Assembly (NCBI GenBank): GCA_030247855.1
Contig: JAPDRN010000036.1
Span: 186,001 to 250,000 of the forward strand
Source: Knufia peltigerae
Lineage: Eukaryota; Ascomycota; Eurotiomycetes; Chaetothyriales; Trichomeriaceae
DNA: 64,000 bases
Direction: 5' to 3'
Made by a program: the position numbers and the translations under genes. Positions 45,696 through 56,614 of the stretch are shown here, piece by piece. Numbering within the stretch: the first letter of the stretch is position 1; each line of letters begins with the position of its first letter. The notes below the pieces were generated by a model. It was not told where the DNA came from and searched no databases. It worked only from the letters and a program-made list of their open reading frames with translations.

Positions 45696-47671
45696 TCTGC
45701 CATAATAGTTGAGGATTCACACCAAGACGGGTGCAATCTGAAAGACCCGAACTCTGTGAAGGTGTCGTGATAATGAGAAAAGAGGGAAGGCGATTCAGAA
45801 TGATTGAAAGCGTCTGTAATGGTCAAAATGCCCAAGATTGTCGATTAGTATGGAAGGATGTGGTGGTGACTCTGTAGGGCTGGAACTAACACAACTTATA
45901 TTGGGGACTAAAAGGTGCGGGAAGGTGGTACTGGATTTCCTTGGGACACAGTAGGAGGCCAGGCAAGGTACCTAGTTAAGCCAGGTACAAGTATTAGGTA
46001 GTACTCCGTATCCCGTAGCTTGGGAGTTCCACCCAAGATTGATTTATTCGCCTGTCTTAGCTAGAGTACCTCAGGTGTCTATCTACAGATGATATACGGA
46101 TCCCTAGTTGGCTTAATTGATTAAATAATATTGTACCAAGAACCTGTACAATTTAATTACCGTAAACATCATCCGCAGTCCATGTCTTGCCCTTCTACTC
46201 CTCCCGTTGGTAGCGACTCCGTACAATACGAATAATACGAAGGAGCTGGGCCCACGGCGAAACCGGCGTCTACTCAATGTGACACGAATACCACCTACAG
46301 CGCCTCAGCAAATTACGCCATGATCATTATCAGTCGCATTAACTCAACGGGGAGTAGCAGATGCAGGGCACTTCAACACTGGGCAAAGTTCGCTTACGCA
46401 TCGCATCAACCTGTGACCCCCTTTGCAAGGATAAGGTCGTGGTCGATTGGTGTTTGGATGATCCGCCTTGGGCAATGATTCCATCCCCGTCTTTGGCCCA
46501 TGATCGACACCGCAGATTCAAGCCAGAAATCCTGTCTGGAGTATGAGGTTTAAGAGCACACAAGGACCAGAGAGGCGGTGGCCATCACCATCATCACTCC
46601 ACTCCGATGATGTGTTGGTGATATTACTCCGTATTGCCTCCGAGGTCTTTTGACTGGTAAATGTCAGCTTCCGCCCTCGCCCTGCAAGCCATGGATAGTG
46701 TTTTATCGATTCCGTACGTACAGCACCTCGCACCGTCTTCTAGGCATTGTTATCGGCGATTTCATGAAGCACCTACACCATTTTATGCGCCTCTCGGTTT
46801 ACCAACCTAGGTAAAGCTTCTTGAGCGTTCCTAGAGTTTCTACCTGGCTTCCTCCTTTCGGTCGATCTTCTAATGTACCTCCTGACATGGACAACCCGAC
46901 CTCCTAGTGCCCCTCTAATATGGTCGCGCTGATGCGCCCCAGTGGTTGAATCACTTGGCTTCAGTTGGACAAGCTCCGAAAACGGTGACACGTTCCCTTA
47001 TCCTCCGGCAAAGCCATTGAATGTGCTTTCGATCACCACTCCATGTCTGGGATGATGTCAAGAGCAAGGATTTGAAGGGAACAAACAATCGTGGGCGTTT
47101 CAAGAGGTAAGAGGTTGAGACTACGCTGCCATCGACTTTAGAGAAGCGTAAGGCACTGGTGAGGCATAACCAGCGGCGCAGTCTGATTTCGGTGAATATG
47201 TTCGTCTCTTTGACACGACTGTGGAAATACTGCAGCTTACTCTACCTTTGTCTCCAATTCAAATACGTAGGAGGATTCTAGAGTAAGAAGAAGCACTCCG
47301 TAGTCCATTTACCATTTCAGTTTCTACCTACCAACTCCGTACCTGGAAGCCAATGATGAGGCCTGGATAGGTGATAGCGATCGTAGACAAGACCTTGACA
47401 AGTGTTCTATGGATTATTGTTGCTACTGGTTATTGTCAGACAAAATTATGCCACTTTCACCACTACGCGATTCTTACCCCGGATTTACCATCACTTTCGC
47501 AATAATTCCTCCCTGCACTCGAGCCCACTTCAAGCCAGCGTGTTCGAAAACTACAGTGTGCAACACCACTTCCTTGGGCCATGGTCATATCTCGAGCCCA
47601 TGCCTTCCTGCACCATCATCTTGTGCCCTGAAGTTCTTTAGATTGCCTGTCGGATTCGTATTATTGATTCT
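45696..47671. other. AT-rich intergenic region, about 2 kb
   Basis: No supported gene. It is AT-rich near 46,080-46,170 and holds five copies of ACTCCGTA (46,003 to 47,341). No transposon ends or RNA structures are recognised. Confidence 0.5.
46003..47341 (+). repeat. Dispersed ACTCCGTA words (5 copies)
   Basis: Exact ACTCCGTA occurs at 46003, 46216, 46626, 47295 and 47334, all non-coding and all on the plus strand. Further copies at 10060, 10350 and 21045/21056 are also non-coding. Function is unknown. Confidence 0.6.
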
Positions 47672-49203
47672 ATGGCTCGTTCAAGCCTCCTCGCTTGGGC
47701 GGTGCTTGCCCTCATTTGTCTTGAGGTTGATGCCTTCTACAGCAAGAATTCTCCTGTCCTTCAGGTTACGGGGAAAACATACGATTCTCTCATCGCCCAG
47801 TCCAATCATACATCTGTACGCCGACAATGCCCCTCCCTTCAGTTCATGACTAACGCCTGCTCCAGATAGTAGAGTTCTACGCACCGTGGTGTGGACATTG
47901 TCAAAACCTCAAACCTGCCTACGAGAAAGCTGCCAAAAACCTTGCTGGACTGGCCAAAGTTGCTGCTGTGGACTGTGATGACGAGGCAAACAAACCATTC
48001 TGTGGACAGATGGGTATCCAAGGATTTCCCACTCTGAAAATCGTCAAACCCGGCAAAAAGCCAGGACGACCCATTGTCGAAGACTACAACGGACCCAGAT
48101 CAGCAAAAGGCATCGTGGAGGCCGTTAAGGATAAGATACCCAACCACGTCAAGAGATTACAGGGCGAAGCTCTCGAAGAGTGGTTGGAAGATCCTTCTAC
48201 CCATGCAAAGGCCCTCATCTTCACGGACAAAGGGACCACTAGCCCCCTCGTCAAAAGCCTGGCCGTAGACTTTCTTGGAAACATTGCTTTTGCCCAGATA
48301 AGGCACAAGGACACTGCTGAGAAATTTGGTGTGACGACCTTACCCACGGTCCAGCTTATCCCAGCTGCTGGTGAAGCACCTATCCCTTATGACGGCGAAA
48401 TTAATCGGGAGGCCCTGGTGGCGTTTTTCAGTCAAGTTGCGTCGCCCAACCCAGATCCTGCTCCGAAGAAGGCGAAATCACCCAAATCAACATCGAAGAA
48501 GGCGAAGTCCTCGAGATCTGCATCCGCGGCATTTTCCAAAGCCTCCGAAGCTCATAAATCATCCGATTATGACGACTTCTTGGGTAGCTCTGGGACGATT
48601 GTACTGGACGATGATACGCCAACAGAGTCACCACTTCCTATCGTGGAGCATGAGGAGAAGCCCATGGTTGTCCCAGATGTGATACCCCCGATTCCCACAG
48701 CTAGCACTGCTGCCGAGCTTGAAACTGCCTGTTTGACTCCAAAGAGTGGCAATTGTCTCTTGGTTCTGGTTCCGGCGAGTGCTGATCCAGAGGAAGTGTC
48801 TCAACCCGCGACTTCTGCATTGGCTGGAATCGCTGAAATCGTGCAGAAGTATAGTAAACGCAAAGCCAATATGATACCCGCCTATGCGGTCACAGCTGAC
48901 AACCCAGCTGCGATCAAAATTCGACAAGAGTTGGGATTTGCAGCTGATGGTAGCCTTGAGATCGTTGCCTTGAACATGAAGAGACGGTGGTGGAGAAGAT
49001 ATCAAAGCGAGGGCCACAATATTCTCGATCTTGAGAATTTCATCGACGCCATCAAACTAGGAGAAGGTTCGAAGACACGATTACCTGATACTTTCGGAGG
49101 TTCAGCACCAGAGTCGCCTGCGTCTGAACCAAGTGAAGTTGTTGAGGGTGCTTCGAGTACAGTCCACGAACAAACTGCGTCTACCGAACATGATGAATTG
49201 TAA
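47672..49203 (+). CDS. ER thioredoxin-family protein (PDI-like) with HDEL
   Basis: Two exons (47672-47815, 47866-49203) encode 493 aa. A signal peptide (MARSSLLAWAVLALICLEVDA) is followed by one thioredoxin domain with the active site WCGHC (Cys57, Cys60) in VEFYAPWCGHCQNLKPAYE and the cis-Pro region IQGFPTLKI. A second, redox-inactive thioredoxin-like segment follows (ALIFTDKGTTSPLVKSLAVD, VTTLPTVQLI). Then comes a Lys/Ser-rich linker and a third ordered region. It ends in HDEL, the ER retrieval signal. The layout resembles Mpd1/P5-type disulfide isomerases, which form and shuffle disulfides in secretory proteins. The Lys/Ser linker (PKKAKSPKSTSKKAKSSRS) is unusual for an ER protein. Confidence 0.93.
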
Positions 49204-49681
49204 CGTTCTTGAGCAATTCTTTGATTGATACTGCACAGACTTGAGAGTCCTGCTTAGACAATCAGCACCGAGCGATTGATTAATTGCTGAGTCCCATCAT
49301 ACCAATTATTATCATCTGACTCTGAACTATCCTGACGTTGTCGACTTCACTCGACTCTCATTTGTGCTTTTGTCGCACCATCCACTTACTCTGCCCCTCT
49401 TCCGCTTCCTGCCCTCCTTTCTCACATTTCACTGACTTTGGGTGGTGAATATTGCGACACCCTGAGGATGATGAACATCTCCTGGTCTCAGCCCTTTCAT
49501 TGCTACCATCGAGATCACTTGTACCTAGGCTTTTTTCTGGCCATCATATTTCGAGGAAACTCTTGGAAGTCGTTATTTCTGACGGTTTTGTCGACCATTT
49601 TATCCAGGCTGATTGAATTTATGATACCTTTCTGTGGCTTTAACTCAGTTTCGCCAGCCAACACGGTTGGATCCTGGTAAG
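49204..49681. other. Intergenic / leader of the next gene
   Basis: About 480 nt between two plus-strand genes. It is rich in T and C and probably holds the promoter and 5' leader of the gene at 49,682. No separate ORF is supported. Confidence 0.55.
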
Positions 49682-52498
49682 ATGACAACAATCCCACCAG
49701 CCGATGCGGGCTTGACTCATCCTGAAACAGATGCTAGCGAAATTGAATCAGACAAAGGTATAATGAATCGAGAAGAAATGACTATGTCATCTTCTCAATG
49801 TGGCTCAGTTTCGCCGATGAACACTCCCGTGTCAGATCGGCCGGCTGTAATCAATGATTTTGAAGCTGCAAACCCAAAGGACGAGATCATTGCGCAGAAA
49901 CATTCCACCCAGTCTGATGAGAAGCTCCAGCAGTCTTCGACCGTTTTATCCATGGAGTCTAACGAAATCGATATCACAAGAGACCAAAATGCCGCAAGCA
50001 CTTGTGACACGCTTAGTCGGGTCAGACAGGGTCTTCGAGAAGGTAGATTTGAGATACCTCCTTTCAAGAGCCATGACTACGATGATACTACACACCCTGC
50101 AGGAACTTGCCGATTTCCTTCGATTCCGCAACAACTTTATCTGTCACCGCTCCGTCGCCGCTTTGATTTGTCACATCTGCTGCCCGACAGAAGCCTACCT
50201 TTCAATTGCCAGATCATGGAGCATGTGAAATCATGGGCAGAGCTAGGGACCAGAATCGAAGATGACGCACGACGAAAAGAGGTTCTTGATCATGTTTTTG
50301 ATGTTTTGCAAAAAGCATGGTTCGAAGCACTGCGCCTTGGCTACGACTCAGGAATATCAGCCCCAGATAGCGGCAAACGTCGTCAGCGTCCGCCTATGGC
50401 TCCTACTTCTGGCAAGAGACAGTTGAATCTTGGCCAGCTTCCGCCCTTAGCTAGACCTCGCCAGAGGAAAGTAGAACCTTCAAAATTACCGATTTTCGTG
50501 TCGGAAAGCTACAAGAACTCCCAGTTTTGGGGCGTTACTGCGGGCGAGCTGAAGCAAGCTGGCATCTCCGAGAATCGTGTCCGTAAGAGAGCTGCAACCG
50601 ACTTGAGTGCTGGTGACGAATTGTTACAAGAGGTTCTTGATGATTTGGAAACAGAAGATATTTCTGAGACGGACTGGCGGCGCACGGAGGAAGTCACGCC
50701 GTTAAATCCTCTGGGTCGAGATCTCCTTCACTATTCTCTCTTTGAGGTGCAGATGTCACGACGTAGCCTCAACAACCTCGAAGGGCTCTATGTCCGATTC
50801 ACAACGAAACAACAAAAGTTGAATACCCAGAAACGCATTGATGAAGAAACGAAACGCCACAATCTATTTCTTGCCCTTGCTCTTGAGGTCAACGATCGAG
50901 CTGAGACTACATCCTCCATGTCACCAGAAAGTGTTGACCAAGAAGGATACAATCTCGGTAGGCAGTTTCCGGACACTGGCAAAAAAAATTCTGCCGTTGG
51001 CATACCCTTGATCGATTTCATGGAGAAGGTTATCGCTGTGACTAATATAGGAGAGCTCAGACGGTTAGCCAGCTCAGGATCGTTTATCGTCCCTGAATTC
51101 GTTTCCGACACAGATATTCTCTTTACAGACTCCCAAAGCGATGAGGAGATCGCCAGGACTGCCTTGAGAGACCTCCTGCAGGATATCCATTCAATCAATT
51201 CTCTATCTACTGCTGCCGAACAAGCAGCTGGCGACCCGGAGAGACACCTGCGCCTAGAGACTGAAACTGCACAGTTGGAGAAGAGGATTACTGAAAAGAG
51301 AAGCCTCTTAGCAGACCTATTCTCTAGCCTGAAACACCAGTCTCTGAAAACTGATAACGACAACGATGCATCTAAAGATGTTGAAATGGGAGGATTTCAT
51401 GATGATGCACAAGTTCTTATATTGGGCGAGTGTGCTACCACAAGCGAGAATTTCTCCAAAGATTCCCATGAGACAAAGTCTTCAGACAGTATTTCCACAA
51501 ATACCAATGATCAGGAAGAGGTTGATGCTGACCGGGTTGAATGCCCCCAGACGCCCCTCGCGAAACATGATCATGATGCCACGATGGAGCCTTGTCCACC
51601 CTGTCTTCCTCCTGCGGGGAGTAAGGATGAGGATATTCATGTCGCTTCACCATCCTCTTCGCAAGGAGAACAAGCCTCGGAAACCCGCAACCAGTTTGAT
51701 GGGAAACAACTAAACAACATTATCTCCAAAGCTCTCGAAGAACAGGCCGGGAACCAGTCTTTGGTGGTGAAGCTGCGATACCCCAAAGGCTTCGATCCCG
51801 ACAAGCTCACAAGCGAAAAGGTCTTTAATCACAAGGGGTTCCGCTACCGTTACACTCGCGCCTCAAGCCTCGCTGAGCGTCGGGAAATGGACGAATATCT
51901 AGGTTCATATGTGCGACAAACCTGCGAATGTCCAGTCCCAAATTTTCGTTTTGGAAGGTACGAAGCGCTCTGTCATCCCGCTGACCCCAGCCGAAAGACA
52001 ATCATCCATGGAATCTGGGACAACAGCGATGGCAGCAAAGCAGAAGAAGCCGAATGGTTCTACGGCGGCGGTGCTGACTGTCAACCACCAGCAGTCCAGC
52101 ACGATCACAATCTCTGGATGAAGACTTGGAGGCAGAGTACTACCGGCGAAGGGGAGGGAGAGTCAGATGCCCAAGCCCAACAAGGACCTGAACCGGATCA
52201 ACCACAGCTCGTGAACAAGAATCTGAAAAATGTCCTGAAGATCAAGATCAAGACGAAGCCTAATGCGAACATTGGCAAAAGACGCAAAATGCGACCCGGC
52301 AGTCAATCACGAGCCAGGCCGTTACCAGCGTCACCGTTGTCACAATCCGTGACAACATCGTCCACCAAAGCCCGGAAACGTGCCAGATCAGCGTCTGCAG
52401 GCAGACCGAGATCGAAACGACATGCTGGCAAGCAAGTCAAGTATACCGAAGTTGATGGCGGCGTCGACGACGATGATGAATTTGTGCCATCAGATTAA
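49682..52498 (+). CDS. Large orphan protein with basic, acidic-ended tail, 938 aa
   Basis: An uninterrupted frame from ATG at 49,682; an upstream in-frame extension lacks an ATG. I do not recognise a domain. The first 140 residues are polar and disordered. Residues about 170-260 form a helical region (RRFDLSHLLPDRSLPFNC then VLQKAWFEALRLGYD). A helical, charged stretch with heptad-like pattern lies near 370-420 and 525-575 (LEKRITEKRSLLADLFSSL). Near 690-810 there is a compact Tyr/Cys/Trp-containing segment (YPKGFDPDKLTSEKVFNHKG, ECPVPNFRFGRYEALCHPAD, WFYGGGADCQPP). The C-terminus is strongly basic (GKRRKMRPG, ARKRARSASAGRPRSKRH) and ends acidic (DDDDEFVPSD), which suggests nuclear or chromatin association. 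Function unknown. Confidence 0.8.
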   Translation: MTTIPPADAGLTHPETDASEIESDKGIMNREEMTMSSSQCGSVSPMNTPVSDRPAVINDFEAANPKDEIIAQKHSTQSDEKLQQSSTVLSMESNEIDITRDQNAASTCDTLSRVRQGLREGRFEIPPFKSHDYDDTTHPAGTCRFPSIPQQLYLSPLRRRFDLSHLLPDRSLPFNCQIMEHVKSWAELGTRIEDDARRKEVLDHVFDVLQKAWFEALRLGYDSGISAPDSGKRRQRPPMAPTSGKRQLNLGQLPPLARPRQRKVEPSKLPIFVSESYKNSQFWGVTAGELKQAGISENRVRKRAATDLSAGDELLQEVLDDLETEDISETDWRRTEEVTPLNPLGRDLLHYSLFEVQMSRRSLNNLEGLYVRFTTKQQKLNTQKRIDEETKRHNLFLALALEVNDRAETTSSMSPESVDQEGYNLGRQFPDTGKKNSAVGIPLIDFMEKVIAVTNIGELRRLASSGSFIVPEFVSDTDILFTDSQSDEEIARTALRDLLQDIHSINSLSTAAEQAAGDPERHLRLETETAQLEKRITEKRSLLADLFSSLKHQSLKTDNDNDASKDVEMGGFHDDAQVLILGECATTSENFSKDSHETKSSDSISTNTNDQEEVDADRVECPQTPLAKHDHDATMEPCPPCLPPAGSKDEDIHVASPSSSQGEQASETRNQFDGKQLNNIISKALEEQAGNQSLVVKLRYPKGFDPDKLTSEKVFNHKGFRYRYTRASSLAERREMDEYLGSYVRQTCECPVPNFRFGRYEALCHPADPSRKTIIHGIWDNSDGSKAEEAEWFYGGGADCQPPAVQHDHNLWMKTWRQSTTGEGEGESDAQAQQGPEPDQPQLVNKNLKNVLKIKIKTKPNANIGKRRKMRPGSQSRARPLPASPLSQSVTTSSTKARKRARSASAGRPRSKRHAGKQVKYTEVDGGVDDDDEFVPSD

Positions 52499-52679
52499 GT
52501 CAGAGGTTTATTTAGAGAGTATTTCAACATCACCACCCACCTTGAAGTCGTTGATGGATACCAGAAAAGCATTTGAGCCGTCTGAACTACAGCTACAGAG
52601 AGTAGCACTGGCGGACTTATTAAATAAGCCCGCACAGAGTTCCGGCAACTTGGAATTTACTACTAGAGCTGATCATAAA

Positions 52680-55600
52680 TCATCGATGTCTTTTGTGATC
52701 CTTGTCTTTGCTGCTCCTGTGCTTCTTCTCGCCGTCCCCTCTGTCCTTTTTCTTTTGTTTCTTCTTCTTCTCGCCACCATCATCTTGACGATCGCCATCG
52801 CCGGTGGTGGTCTCATCCGCCTTTCTCTTGTTCTTCCTGACGCTCTTGACGCTGACGGTCGTGCTGCTTTTCCCGCCGGGCGCGAGAGCCGCCTCTCGGA
52901 CTTGCCGCTCCGCTTCGGCCCAGGCCGTGTCGTCGTCGCCCTCGCCGCCGTCACCGTTTCCTTGGCCGGTTCGGATTTCATATCTATTCGACAGAAAGGC
53001 TGGTATTAGTTCAGACTTGTTTTGATCAATCAACTGGCACGTATTCATGGTGTTTGGGTCATGTCACGCCACGCCGTGATGATGAAATTTGGATAACTGT
53101 CCTCGATGAATAATGTACTTACTTGTCCAGAGGCAACGCGTCGATCAGAGCGCGCTGCTTCTCTTTGAAAGCCGGGTCGACCATGTCGTCGTCGTCGTCA
53201 TATTTGTCGTCGTCATCATCATTTCCAAGAACGGACTGAGCCGGGACTTGGACGCGAGATGTCATCCCATTGGACCCAGCGCCAGAATTGATGGCGTCGC
53301 TCTTCTTCTCCGGCAACTCGGCCTCGACCGCACCGGACACGACCGACCTGAACGCCGTGCTGACCTTGCGCACGACCTTGATGAACATGGCCAGGAGCTG
53401 GTTGCTGGGCAGGTTCAGTTCCTTCTCGACGTCGCCGAGGTCCTTGCGCTGCAGGCCAATGGCGAGAAGGATGCTCTGCTGCACGCCGGAGAGACTGACG
53501 TTGCACGGGGCGAGCTTGAGTCGGCCTGTGAAGAAGAGCATGGCGATCGAGGGCATCAGGTCGAGGATGACGTGGTAGTCCAGCAGGTTGTTGGCGTACG
53601 ATTCGAGTCGCGCGAGGTCAAAGGGAGAAAACAAAGCGTCGAGTTCGGGTTTGGTCAGTGGAGCAACAGTGGTGCTCGGCTCTGCTGCGGCCGAGGTCGC
53701 CCGTGTCGCCGATTCGGAGATACTCAGAGACTGGATGGATGAAAAGGTGCGGAACTGGTATGACAAGAGGGTGAGGAAACGTTTGTGGAAGTCTTGGGCG
53801 TATGCGCTGAGCCAGGACGAGTCCGCACCGGTTCCGGCGGTGGTGGAGAGGGGCTTGAGCATCACGCACGAGTGCTCGCCCGTGATGTCGTTGGGCGTTT
53901 GGCGCAGGTAGACGGGTGCGAAGGAGGCTCGTTTCCAGAATTTGTGGAGTGGTTGGGTCAGTCCGAATGACACGCCCAGGTAGTCGAGATGGTTGGGCCG
54001 TCGTTCGGACAGTTTGCTAAAGAGAGGCGGCATCTTTTGGATATCGCGGACCCGGATGTTGTCGTCAAGAAGGGTGGATGATTCGAGTTCTGCGTCCGTG
54101 AGGCGGGGCATGTGCTCGGCGCTTTCTATCGACTCGTTCTCAGAGAGAGATGTGAATTTGCCTTCGTAAAAGTCCGTGAGGAGTTGTAGGGCGCGTGAAC
54201 CGTAGCCCATGTTGAGGTACTCCGGGTTGGTTGCGATGCGGACAACGCGTGAGCCTGAGAGGCCAGCGAACTCGGAATCCTGGAATTGTTGGCTCACAAG
54301 CCATGGGATGAGATCACCTCCTGCACGTTGACCGCGGGACAGAGAGTTCAGAACGGCGTTCTTGCTGATGCGGCCTTCCAGCGCGACTTGGATGACACAG
54401 AGAGGCTCGGGGAGTCTGTTGGAATCTTCGGGGATGGGTGGGATGAGGACGAATAGTTGATGCGCGGGAGCGTCAGACATTAGTTGAAGGTCGTTGGGTG
54501 AGTTTTTGTAGTGGCTGGCAACGTACAGGGCCATCATTTGCTGGAGGAATTTCTCGGATACGGGGTGGAAGGAGAAGAGTGTGTCTCGGTTAACATGGAC
54601 GAGCTCGCATGTGGAGGGGTGAGGTGTGCCTTGAGTGTTCATCTTAGATTTAGGAAGCGTCGCATCGAGACAGAGTAAACGATTCAGCCATTTCTCAACC
54701 CCATCACCTGGGGCGTACCGAATGGGCTCAGAAAGAGTGATCTCTCGCAAGGAGCGACCTCCATTATAGACCTTTTGACCATCTTTGGCGGCTTTGCCAG
54801 TGGACTTGTCGGTGATTTCGAGATCGTCCCCGTTGACAACACCACCTCTGGATTGCTCGCGTAGTTGTTGGACCAATTTGAGGGACAATGACCGACCAGT
54901 GCCTTCGTAACCGTTGATTGTTGAGGCCATGAAGACAAGATACGGCCCCATCAATTTCCGGACGAGAGGAAGAGGAATGGCAGCCGCCTCGTCAATCACA
55001 ACCAATTCAGCCTGACCCAGAACGTGGGCATCTTGAGGTCGGATATACTGTATCGTTTGCCTGTGCTGGCGGTGAACATTGATCCGTACAATGGCCTTGT
55101 TGTAGTCCGGATTTGTTGACTGTAAAATAGTGTAGTCGACATGATCCATGTACTCAAGAGCATCGAATCCCTTGATTACAAACTCGAAAAGAGTCTTCAA
55201 GTTTTCCGGGCTGGGGGATGTTATGAAGATATTGCTGTAACCATGGGCTATTGCTGCGGCTACAGCGACACCAAGAGCGGCCGATTTGCCTCGTCCTCGA
55301 GCAGCTGTCAAGGCCACTGTACTTCGGAGTGTCTTCTCGGATATGGCATCGACGAACGTGAGGAGCGCTTTGGCCTGGTCAACTGTCTTCGCCAAAGAAA
55401 TGAGAGGACCAACAGGCTTGCTCTCAAGCAAGCTATCCTTGATCTCTTTCAGTTCCTTCTTGTTGGGCAGCACGCTGTCCTCTGCTGAGACGGGCGGGGG
55501 AAGAGCTTGGACATTCTTTCCACCAGATATGGGCAACACATTCATCTCGTCGTCGATCACCAGACATGACTCGCACGAACCTAATGATAGAATGAAGCGT

Positions 55601-56157
55601 TCATTGAATCTTGCCACAACATCATCATGTGCTTCAGTCCGATATCTGGAGTGGACGTCCATCGACATCGTGTAAAGTTGTTTTAAACTCTTCATTCCTT
55701 TCAAAAGCAGCAGCACCAATCCTCCACCTTCAACGGTTTCAATGGTTCGGGCTAGCAGGTTGGGAGTGATCGCCTCGAAGTCTTGCAATATACACATGCC
55801 ATATGTGTTACCGAGAATCTTTTCCGTCTCTTTATAATAAACGTAACGAATGTTGTGCAGAGTGACGAAGAGTTCAAAAGGGTCCTCGGTGTTCGCATCT
55901 CGAATACCTCGTTTAACCTCTTTCTTGATCTTTGCTTCTCGTTTCTTCCGGTGGCTCGTGAAACCAAGGAGATCTTTCTTGTATGCCCATAGTACTGACT
56001 TGTTCTGTTTCACATCGACTGAGGACATAATGTAGTGCAGATGGACAATGACATCCTTTGCTCTGTCGCCGACGACGACCACGAAACTGCGCTTCTTTTC
56101 CTGGATGCCATTGCGAATGAGCGCTGGAATGCGCGAGTCGATCGCTTTTCGAGGCAT
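52680..56157 (-). CDS. KRE33: RNA cytidine acetyltransferase (Kre33/NAT10)
   Basis: The ATG at 56,157 (MPRKAIDSRIPALI) is the family start; a longer frame upstream is not needed. Exon 1 (56157-53123) and exon 2 (52983-52680), joined across a 139-nt intron that rebuilds LPLDKYEI, give 1,112 aa. Domains in order: DUF1726 N-terminal region, ATPase/helicase with Walker A TAARGRGKSA (about 284-293) and VVIDEAAAIPLPLV, the GNAT acetyltransferase block (SGSRVVRIATNPEYLNMGYGSRAL), and the tRNA-binding C-terminal region. A Lys-rich tail (KKKKQKKKDRGDGEKK) closes it. The enzyme makes N4-acetylcytidine in 18S rRNA and tRNA Ser/Leu with ATP and acetyl-CoA, in the nucleolus, and is needed for small-subunit assembly. 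Every key motif is present. Confidence 0.97.
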
Positions 56158-56614
56158 TTTTGCAATGTCCCGGCCTCCCTCCGCCTCAGATATCAGCTGA
56201 TCATGAAGGGATTGGGAATACCAAATGGTAGAAGGTCTTTCGCGATAAAATTGCCTGCGACGAGAATCTTTCTCCAAAAAATTATTTCGGCAGACCTGCC
56301 TCTATTGACAATAGGCGTGGAGAAGGCGAGAACTTTAGTGCAGCCTCGTGGGACTCGCCCAGCCCAGCCTTGTGGCGGTAGATCAAGACCGGCTTGCAAT
56401 AAACTACTATTCTGAACGGTTCCTGACAAATCGTTAGTCGCAGCGTGCTCTCACGTTGTGCGAGGCTATTGTGCGATACATCGATATGCCAAACGAACCT
56501 CGGAATGCCGCTACGTAGAAGAAGACGGAATTTGCGATATTCGAGGTTGGAGGGCTCTCCTGATTCCAGCTACGAGTAGGAGATCGTCTGTCGCAAGCAG
56601 CCTGGCATCAGGCC
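56158..56614. promoter_or_regulatory. Divergent promoter between KRE33 and the glycosyltransferase gene
   Basis: About 460 nt between two divergent starts, without an ORF of note. It must contain both promoters. No specific element is recognised. Confidence 0.45.

Noticed and set aside
15810..47671. Secondary-metabolite gene cluster
   Set aside because: Regulators, an exporter, an SDR and an NTF2-like gene are present, but they are scattered among housekeeping genes and no synthase, terpene cyclase or P450 was found.
52380..53009. 209-aa plus-strand ORF with strong hydrophobic stretch
   Set aside because: The Leu/Val/Ile run is the antisense reading of the Lys-rich tail of Kre33, and the start lies inside the orphan gene in another frame.
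53113..53742. 209-aa plus-strand ORF
   Set aside because: Antisense shadow of the Kre33 C-terminal region.
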